Source: Bacillota bacterium (GTDB taxonomy: Bacteria > Bacillota > Dethiobacteria > SKNC01). From it: a stretch of 19,829 nucleotides of DNA. Shown here in pieces: positions 14,103 to 19,829 of this stretch. The stretch's first letter is position 1; every line of letters begins with the position of its first letter. The stretch spans positions 1 to 19,829 of the forward strand of contig SKLX01000207.1 of the NCBI GenBank assembly GCA_007121375.1, read 5' to 3'. The notes beneath the pieces are model-generated. The model saw nothing but the letters and a program-made list of their open reading frames with translations, made no database searches and was not told the origin of the DNA. The translations under genes were made by a program, and so were the position numbers.

Positions 14103-15228
14103 TTATTTATGGAGAGTCCTTTCTCCCTTCTCAGCTCGCTGTCGCAAAAAGTTTTCGATAAATATATCTATGTTTCCATCCATTACTCCACTAACATTTC
14201 CCATTTCCGTTTCAGTCCGGTGATCCTTTACCAGGGAGTAAGGATGGAAAATATAGGAGCGTATCTGGCTTCCCCAGGCAATTTCCTTCTGCTTTCCCCT
14301 TAATTTAGCCATCTTTTCTTCCTGCTCATTCTGGTAAAGGGTTGCCAGTTTACCCCTGAGGATTTTCATGGCCCGGTCCCGGTTGCTGTGCTGGGAACGT
14401 TCATTTTGACACTGGGCCACAATTCCCGTAGGCAGATGGGTAATTCTTACCGCAGAATCCGTTTTATTAACATGCTGGCCTCCTGCTCCCTTGGCGCGGA
14501 AGGTATCAATTTTTAAATCATCGGTATTTATTTGCAATTGGGGAGAATCTTTAACTTCGGGAATTACATCTACGGAAGCAAAGGAAGTGTGCCTCCTTCC
14601 GGAAGTATCAAAGGGAGAAATACGGACCAGGCGGTGAACTCCCTTTTCCGCCTTTAAATAACCATATGCATTACTTCCCTTAACTAAAAAAGTAACACTT
14701 TTAATGCCGGCTTCATCATCGGTAAGAAGGTCAATTATTTCCACCTGGAAGCCTTTATTCTCCGCCCAGCGACTGTACATGCGAAAAAGCATCTGTGCCC
14801 AATCCTGGGATTCTGTACCTCCTGCACCAGGGTGAATGGACAGAATAGCATTGTAGCCATCGTACTTTTCCCCCAGAAGGAAATAGAGGGAAAGCTTTTC
14901 CATTTCTTTTTCTGAACAGTTTAGTTTTTCCTGAATCTCTTTCCATATATCTTTATCTCCTTCTTCCTCCCAAAGAAGGCAAAGTAGTTCCAGGTCTTCC
15001 AGGAGATCTTCAATGTTTTTTATCTGCTCCAGGGAAGTCTTTAAACGGTTTAGTTCCTCAATTATTTCTTGAGCTTTTCCCGTGTCCTCCCAAAACTTGG
15101 GGGAAGACATTTTCCCCTCCAGCTCTTCAGTTCTTTTTACCTTGTTTCCCTGGTCAAAGAGAAACCCTCAATTTGTCAAGTTCTTCCTGCAGTTTTCCTA
15201 AACGGTTTTTTACTTCACTGTAATCCAT
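14103..15228 (-). CDS. prfB: Peptide chain release factor 2 (programmed +1 frameshift)
   Basis: RF2 recognises UGA and UAA stop codons and triggers peptide release. The gene is in two frames. The 24-codon first segment begins at ATG 15226-15228 with a perfect AAGGAGGTTGAT ribosome site, encodes MDYSEVKNRLGKLQEELDKL plus four residues, and ends at an in-frame TGA (15154-15156). A +1 shift at CTT-TGA-C continues as DQGNKVKRTEELEGK and then MSSPKFWED to the stop at 14103. The full product is 374 residues, normal for RF2. It has the SPF anticodon-like tripeptide (about 204-206) and the catalytic GGQ (about 249-251). Automated calls that start at the ATG near 15110 miss the first 39 residues. It starts 27 nt after secA and is followed by the YitT gene, probably one operon. 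Confidence 0.96.
15154..15170 (-). promoter_or_regulatory. prfB +1 frameshift signal
   Basis: The minus strand has GAGGG, then TTTCT, then the slippery CTT-TGA-C. This is the internal Shine-Dalgarno, slippery codon and poor-context stop arrangement by which low RF2 activity favours the shift, giving autoregulation. The skipped base is the T at 15156. Confidence 0.93.
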
Positions 15229-15255
15229 TAAATCAACCTCCTTAAAAAGTAATAT

Positions 15256-17946
15256 TTAACTACCGCAGCACTTTTTATACTTCTTGCCGCTGCCGCAGGG
15301 GCAGGGCTTGTTACGACCAACCTTCTTTTCCTTTTTTACAGGTGTTTTTTTCTTTTCGCTATCCTGTCCCTCTCCAGCCTGGGAAGCCTCGTGGCTTACA
15401 GCCGCAGCCTTCTGTTCCATTTTAGAAACCACCTGGACCCGGAAGAGTAGTTTAACTACTTCTTCCCTAATGCTTTTTATCATGTTCTGAAACATTTCAT
15501 AGCTTTCAAATTTATATTCCACCAGGGGGTTCCTCTGACCGTAAGCCCGCAAACCAATCCCCTGCTTCAAATCATCCATAGCATCAATATGCTCCATCCA
15601 CTTGCTGTCCACCGTGCGGAGCAAGACAATTCTTTCCAGGTCCCTCATAACTTGAGGGCCCAATTCCTCTTCCCTTTCCTGATAAGCCTTCCAGGACTCT
15701 TCCAGAATCAGCTCTCCCAGTTCATCCCGGCTATAATTCATTAAATCTTCTTTATTTAATTCCAGGGAAGGGGCTAAAATATTCTTGCAGTATTCCTGCA
15801 AAGCATCAAGATCCCAGTCTTCAGGATAAACCTTTTCATCAGCATAAAGATTAAGGATTTCTTCTACAATTTCCTCCATCATCTCCCGAATCCTATCTTT
15901 CAGGTTTTCCCCCTCTAAAACCTGGCGCCTCTGGGAATAAATAACTTTTCTTTGTTCGTTCATTACTTCGTCATATTCCAGCACATGACGCCTTATATCA
16001 AAGTTTCTACCTTCCACTTTCTTCTGGGCAGACTCTATGCTCTTACTTATCATGGGGTGGTCGATAGGCTGGCCATCCTCCATCCCCAGCTTATCCATAA
16101 TATTTTTAACATTATCTGAACCAAATAGCCTCATCAGATCATCTTCCAGGGAAATAAAAAATTGAGAAGAACCCGGGTCCCCCTGCCTGCCGGAACGCCC
16201 CCGCAGCTGGTTATCAATCCTGCGGCTTTCATGGCGCTCAGTTCCTATTATATGAAGACCCCCCAGGCCAATTACCTCTTTCTTTTCCTTGCGGCAGTTT
16301 TCCTCATATTTTTTTAAAAGTTCCTGCCATTCCTTTTGGAGGTTTTCCCTTTCCCGGGGATCCAGGTCTTCCTTCTCCTGAAAAAGTTCTTCAGGAAAAT
16401 ACTTATGCTTTTTCTCAAACTCTTCCCCCGCCAGGAGCTCCGGGTTACCACCCAGCATAATATCAGTACCCCTACCAGCCATGTTGGTAGCAATGGTTAC
16501 CATCTTAGGCCTTCCCGCCTGGGCTATGATTTGAGCTTCCAACTCATGAAACTTGGCATTTAATACCTGGTGGGGGACCCCCTTCTTCTTCAACATGGAA
16601 CTTAACATTTCTGATTTTTCAATAGATATGGTGCCCACCAGGCAGGGCTGGCCTTCCTCGTAACGCCGGGCTATTTCCTCCACTAAAGCCTGGAACTTGG
16701 CCTCTTCCGTTTTAAAGATTACATCGGGTAAATCTTCTCTTATCATGGGCTCGTTGGTAGGAACAATCACCACATCAAGGCCGTAAATCTTACGGAATTC
16801 TTCCTCCTCAGTGGCCGCTGTCCCTGTCATACCTGCCAGCTTATTGTACATGCGGAAGTAGTTCTGGAAGGTAATAGTTGCCAGGGTCTGGCTTTCCCGG
16901 GCCACCTTAACCCCTTCCTTGGCTTCAATGGCCTGGTGAAGGCCGCCGCTGTACCGGCGTCCATGCATAAGCCGACCGGTAAACTCATCAATTATAACAA
17001 CCTCACCGTCTTTTACCACGTAGTCCCGGTCTTTTTTCATGAGGGCATGGGCTTTTAAAGCCTGGTTCAAGTGGTTAAGAAGGTGCATGTTAGCTGTATC
17101 GTAAAGCTCTTCCTTATCCATCCCCAGGAATTCTTCCACCCGGGCATCCCCCTCTTCTGTAAGGGTAACCAGGTGAGCCTTTTCATCAACATTGTAGTCC
17201 TCATCCTTCTTTAAGGTAGGCACAAAACGAGAAAATTTCTGATACAGGTCCGTGGACTGCTGAGCCTGCCCCGATATTATCAAGGGGGTCCTGGCTTCAT
17301 CAATTAAAATGCTATCCACTTCGTCTACGATGGCATAATTTATTTCCCTTTGCACCATGTTTTCTTTGTGGATAACCATGTTGTCTCTAAGATAATCAAA
17401 ACCAAATTCATTGTTGGTTCCGTAGGTTATATCCGCCTGGTAGGCTTCCTTCCTCTGGGCAGGTGTCAAACCGTGATTTATAAGTCCAACCTTCAGTCCC
17501 AGGAAATTATAGATTTTACCCATCCACTGACTGTCCCGGGCAGCCAGGTAATCATTAACGGTAACAATGTGGACACCTTTTCCTGTAAGGGCATTCAAAT
17601 ATACCGGCAGGGTGGCCACCAGGGTTTTACCTTCCCCCGTTTTCATTTCTGCAATCCTGCCCTGGTGAAGGACAATGGCTCCCAGGACCTGAACATCAAA
17701 GGGACGCATTCCCAGAGTCCTACTGGCTGCTTCCCTGACTACAGCAAAGGCTTCGGGCAGTATATCCTCCAGGGTAGACCCTTTTTCCAGCCTATCCTTA
17801 AATTCTTCCGTCTTGTTCCTTAACTCTTCATCAGTAAGGGAAGATATCTCTCCCTCAAGGTTATTAACTTTTTGTACCGTTTTATTTAACTTTTTTACTT
17901 CCCTATCATTTAAGCTCCCAAATAGTTTGTTCAGGATCTTAATCAT
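15256..17946 (-). CDS. secA: Preprotein translocase ATPase SecA
   Basis: SecA is the ATP-driven motor that pushes preproteins through SecYEG at the membrane. The 896-residue product has Walker A TGEGKT (103-108), the DEVD motif II (208-211), the preprotein cross-linking domain, MAGRGTDIMLGG of the second nucleotide-binding fold, IGTERHESRRIDNQLRGRSGRQGD (in the helicase motif VI region), the helical scaffold/wing region, and an intact C-terminal zinc site CPCGSGKKYKKCC (Cys882, 884, 893, 894), which binds SecB or phospholipid. Length is normal for a SecA1. ATG at 17944-17946 has GGAGGGG about 5 nt upstream. prfB follows after 27 nt. A promoter with an unusual direct repeat lies just upstream (17980-18016). 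Confidence 0.98.
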   Translation of the reverse strand: MIKILNKLFGSLNDREVKKLNKTVQKVNNLEGEISSLTDEELRNKTEEFKDRLEKGSTLEDILPEAFAVVREAASRTLGMRPFDVQVLGAIVLHQGRIAEMKTGEGKTLVATLPVYLNALTGKGVHIVTVNDYLAARDSQWMGKIYNFLGLKVGLINHGLTPAQRKEAYQADITYGTNNEFGFDYLRDNMVIHKENMVQREINYAIVDEVDSILIDEARTPLIISGQAQQSTDLYQKFSRFVPTLKKDEDYNVDEKAHLVTLTEEGDARVEEFLGMDKEELYDTANMHLLNHLNQALKAHALMKKDRDYVVKDGEVVIIDEFTGRLMHGRRYSGGLHQAIEAKEGVKVARESQTLATITFQNYFRMYNKLAGMTGTAATEEEEFRKIYGLDVVIVPTNEPMIREDLPDVIFKTEEAKFQALVEEIARRYEEGQPCLVGTISIEKSEMLSSMLKKKGVPHQVLNAKFHELEAQIIAQAGRPKMVTIATNMAGRGTDIMLGGNPELLAGEEFEKKHKYFPEELFQEKEDLDPRERENLQKEWQELLKKYEENCRKEKKEVIGLGGLHIIGTERHESRRIDNQLRGRSGRQGDPGSSQFFISLEDDLMRLFGSDNVKNIMDKLGMEDGQPIDHPMISKSIESAQKKVEGRNFDIRRHVLEYDEVMNEQRKVIYSQRRQVLEGENLKDRIREMMEEIVEEILNLYADEKVYPEDWDLDALQEYCKNILAPSLELNKEDLMNYSRDELGELILEESWKAYQEREEELGPQVMRDLERIVLLRTVDSKWMEHIDAMDDLKQGIGLRAYGQRNPLVEYKFESYEMFQNMIKSIREEVVKLLFRVQVVSKMEQKAAAVSHEASQAGEGQDSEKKKTPVKKEKKVGRNKPCPCGSGKKYKKCCGS

Positions 17947-17979
17947 TAAAACCCCTCCGTTTAACGGGTATCAATTTTT

Positions 17980-18016
17980 ATTATGCCAGATATTTAACAG
18001 ATATGCCAGTATTTAA
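17980..18016 (-). promoter_or_regulatory. Promoter region of secA with direct repeat
   Basis: An extended -10 TGGCATAAT (hexamer 17980-17985) lies about 35 nt upstream of the secA start. The region is a near-perfect direct repeat: plus-strand ATGCCAGATATTTAA (17983-17997) and ATGCCAGTATTTAA (18003-18016), 20 nt apart. The second copy falls where a -35 would be, so it may be a regulator site or a second -10-like element. Confidence 0.45.
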
Positions 18017-18038
18017 AAAGGAACCCTCTGGTTCCTTT
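18017..18038 (-). terminator. Rho-independent terminator after the HD-GYP/DUF5317 pair
   Basis: AAAGGAACC and GGTTCCTTT pair perfectly around AGAG, followed on the minus strand by TTTTTAAAT (the tract overlaps the stem end). It lies about 50 nt past the DUF5317 stop and upstream of the secA promoter. Confidence 0.85.
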
Positions 18039-18085
18039 CTTGCGGGAAGAATTATTCATACCCAAATTCCCCGTTAATTTTACCA

Positions 18086-18652
18086 CTAATTGTTTTTAAA
18101 AACAAGCTCTTTGTCCTTTCCCGCTTTTCCCGCCAGGCCCACCATACTTTGCTGAACAAAAAGCATCACTCCCAGGACAAGAATTATATCTCCAAGACTA
18201 ATTACCATAGGTAAAGGATAAGGGGGAGGAAGGGCAATAATATCTGCCAGGATCTTTGACCTGGTTGTTTCATTTAAAAGAACATGGGTGCCCGTTTCCG
18301 TGAGGCTTAAACCTGCTTTATGGACTGCCTGGGGGCATACGGGCATCTTGCCTCCATTAGCAGCAATTACTATAAAATTCAAAAAGGAACCTCCACCTAC
18401 CAGCCAGATCTCTCTCCTATCCCTGTTTTGCCAAATAGCCCAAAACAAAAGGAGATAAGCCAACACCTGTAGCCCCCCCCCGTATACCATAAAAAAGTCT
18501 ATGCTCCTGGACATACCGGCGGTAAAAAACCGAATAAACATGGCAAAAAAAATTAAACTTACACCTTTTAAATTGAATTCCAGGATGTTTTCCAGGCGAC
18601 CGCCCCTGACCCAACCAATAATTACTGCCAATAATACTCCTTCCATTAACAT
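18086..18652 (-). CDS. DUF5317-type integral membrane protein
   Basis: This is a 188-residue membrane protein with about five hydrophobic segments (roughly 3-15, 28-46, 55-76, 83-98, 150-168). It has the central NGGKMPVCP motif that I associate with the DUF5317 family. No enzymatic residues are recognised and the function is unknown. The ATG at 18650-18652 starts 1 nt after the TGA of the HD-GYP gene, with GGGAGGA about 14 nt upstream, so translation is probably coupled. A second in-frame ATG two codons later is an alternative start. This pairing with an HD-GYP phosphodiesterase suggests, but does not show, a role in c-di-GMP-linked envelope signalling. Confidence 0.7.
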   Translation of the reverse strand: MLMEGVLLAVIIGWVRGGRLENILEFNLKGVSLIFFAMFIRFFTAGMSRSIDFFMVYGGGLQVLAYLLLFWAIWQNRDRREIWLVGGGSFLNFIVIAANGGKMPVCPQAVHKAGLSLTETGTHVLLNETTRSKILADIIALPPPYPLPMVISLGDIILVLGVMLFVQQSMVGLAGKAGKDKELVFKNN

Positions 18653-18653
18653 A

Positions 18654-19829
18654 TCAGGAAAGATCCTCCCTTCCCAGAACCCTTATAAAGGCATCAACCA
18701 CTTCAGGGTCAAACTGGGTCCCGGCACATCTTTTAAGCTCTTCTACAGCCTTATCCTGGGAAAAAGCCTTTCGATAAGATCTATTAGTAGTCATGGCATC
18801 ATAGGCATCAGCTACTCCAATGATCCTTGCTCCCAGTGGAATATTCTCCTCCTTAACCCCCCTGGGATAACCATTACCATTTATCCATTCATGGTGCAAC
18901 CTTACGTCCTCGGCCATATTCCCTATTAGCTTAACCTCTTTGATAATGTCTGCGCCTATGGAGGGATGCTGCTTAATGGCCGCCATCTCTTCTTCCAGGA
19001 GGCTGGAGGGTTTATTAAGTATATTTTCACTTATCCCCACTTTACCCACATCGTGGAGGAGAGATATGTATTCCAGTCTCTCCAGGTAGTCGGCAGGGAG
19101 TTTCATCTCTTTACCAATAGCTACAGCATAATTGGCGACCCTTTCTGAATGACCATGGGTATAATGGTCTTTGGCGTCTATAGCTTTGGTCAAAGCTTTA
19201 ATGGTGGCAAGATATGTATTGCGCATCTCCATGTACTGGAGAAAGGTGTAGCGGGCCAAAAGAAGGGGAACTATTAAAAAACCTACTCCGATTATACCCA
19301 GGTACAGATATGTAATGGAAATAACAATTCCCAGGGGAGCTAAAGCGGCGTAATTAGGAATGGCCCAGCGGAAATTAATCTTCCAAAGCTCCCAGGGAGA
19401 AACATTTTGAGACATGGAAAGGACCATTATAATCGCTCCTAAATTAATCAAAAGGTAAGCACCACATGCACCTACTATTGGTAGTAAGTCTTGGGGAAAC
19501 TGAATGACACCTGGATTTCCGCCTAAACTTAAGAATACCAGACCTGCAGCACCTGCCGCCAAAGCCATTTGAGAACAATTAAAAAAGGTTCTATAATAAT
19601 AAACCTTCATTGAGGTTAAATCTTTAAGGGTTAAAGTGCCAAAAAAGGCTACCCAGGCTCCCACCCCGGGGCCAAAGATTAGAATTGCCGCTAACAGTAC
19701 AGCAAAACTCACTGACACATAACTCTCTCCCCGGGGAAGGGGAACTGCCAGGTGTTCAGCAACTATATTCAAAAAAATTAAAAATAAAAGACCTTTAATA
19801 ATTTCCACTTGCCATTCTGGTTGGAAAAA
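18654..19829 (-). CDS. Membrane HD-GYP domain c-di-GMP phosphodiesterase (5' end probably outside window)
   Basis: The N-terminal half (about residues 5-195, counted from the GTG at 19808) has six or seven hydrophobic segments and no recognised sensor fold. The C-terminal half (about 200-375) is an HD-GYP phosphodiesterase domain. It contains HYTHGHSERV (215-224), LLHDVGKVGI (HD at 252-253) and HHEWINGNGYP (305-315), so the metal-binding and GYP residues are present, with Trp and Asn where Arg and Asp are common in HHERxDGxGYP. It should degrade cyclic-di-GMP in the cytoplasm in response to a membrane signal. A GTG at 19806-19808 has no ribosome site before it, and the frame stays open to the window edge (FFQPEWQ), so the real start is likely upstream. 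It is coupled to the DUF5317 gene 1 nt downstream. Confidence 0.88.
   Translation of the reverse strand, partial: FFQPEWQVEIIKGLLFLIFLNIVAEHLAVPLPRGESYVSVSFAVLLAAILIFGPGVGAWVAFFGTLTLKDLTSMKVYYYRTFFNCSQMALAAGAAGLVFLSLGGNPGVIQFPQDLLPIVGACGAYLLINLGAIIMVLSMSQNVSPWELWKINFRWAIPNYAALAPLGIVISITYLYLGIIGVGFLIVPLLLARYTFLQYMEMRNTYLATIKALTKAIDAKDHYTHGHSERVANYAVAIGKEMKLPADYLERLEYISLLHDVGKVGISENILNKPSSLLEEEMAAIKQHPSIGADIIKEVKLIGNMAEDVRLHHEWINGNGYPRGVKEENIPLGARIIGVADAYDAMTTNRSYRKAFSQDKAVEELKRCAGTQFDPEVVDAFIRVLGREDLS

Overview
The window looks like a chromosomal segment of a Gram-positive, probably anaerobic and spore-forming member of the Bacillota (Clostridia-like). This rests on strong AAGGAGG-type ribosome binding sites, extended -10 promoters, the family content, a near-consensus Spo0A box, and gene order. 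All thirteen genes lie on the minus strand, so biological order runs from high to low coordinates. Genus cannot be fixed from the sequence alone.

In transcription order: (1) a membrane HD-GYP phosphodiesterase, cut by the right edge, coupled to a DUF5317-type membrane protein and ended by a terminator at about 18.03 kb; (2) secA, then prfB with an intact programmed +1 frameshift, then a YitT-family membrane protein; (3) a split transketolase (N and C halves, 1 nt apart) ended by a terminator at 11.37 kb; (4) ftsE-ftsX (4-nt overlap) and a secreted coiled-coil/M23 murein hydrolase, ended by a terminator at 8.40 kb; (5) a CtpB-like S41 protease with a peptidoglycan-binding tail, followed by a MinJ-like membrane PDZ protein; (6) two tandem paralogous OFA-family MFS transporters, each with a long AT-rich upstream region; (7) the first 527 codons of uvrB, cut by the left edge.

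The backbone secA-prfB-yitT(yvjA)-ftsEX-ctpB-minJ-uvrB resembles the same neighbourhood in Bacillus subtilis, as recalled from that genome. The transketolase pair and the OFA pair look like lineage-specific insertions into it. Functionally the middle of the window is a cell-envelope and division block: FtsEX plus its likely hydrolase partner, a processing protease with a wall-binding domain, and a septum/pole PDZ protein, next to protein export (SecA) and termination (RF2).

The parts that ordinary annotation explains least are the two intergenic regions around the OFA genes (3062-3718 and 4982-5527). They hold terminator-like hairpins in leader positions, a palindrome, a Spo0A-like box and recurring TTTCAGAA elements. 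No CRISPR array, insertion sequence, tRNA, rRNA or defence system was seen, and I found no convincing wholly new system.
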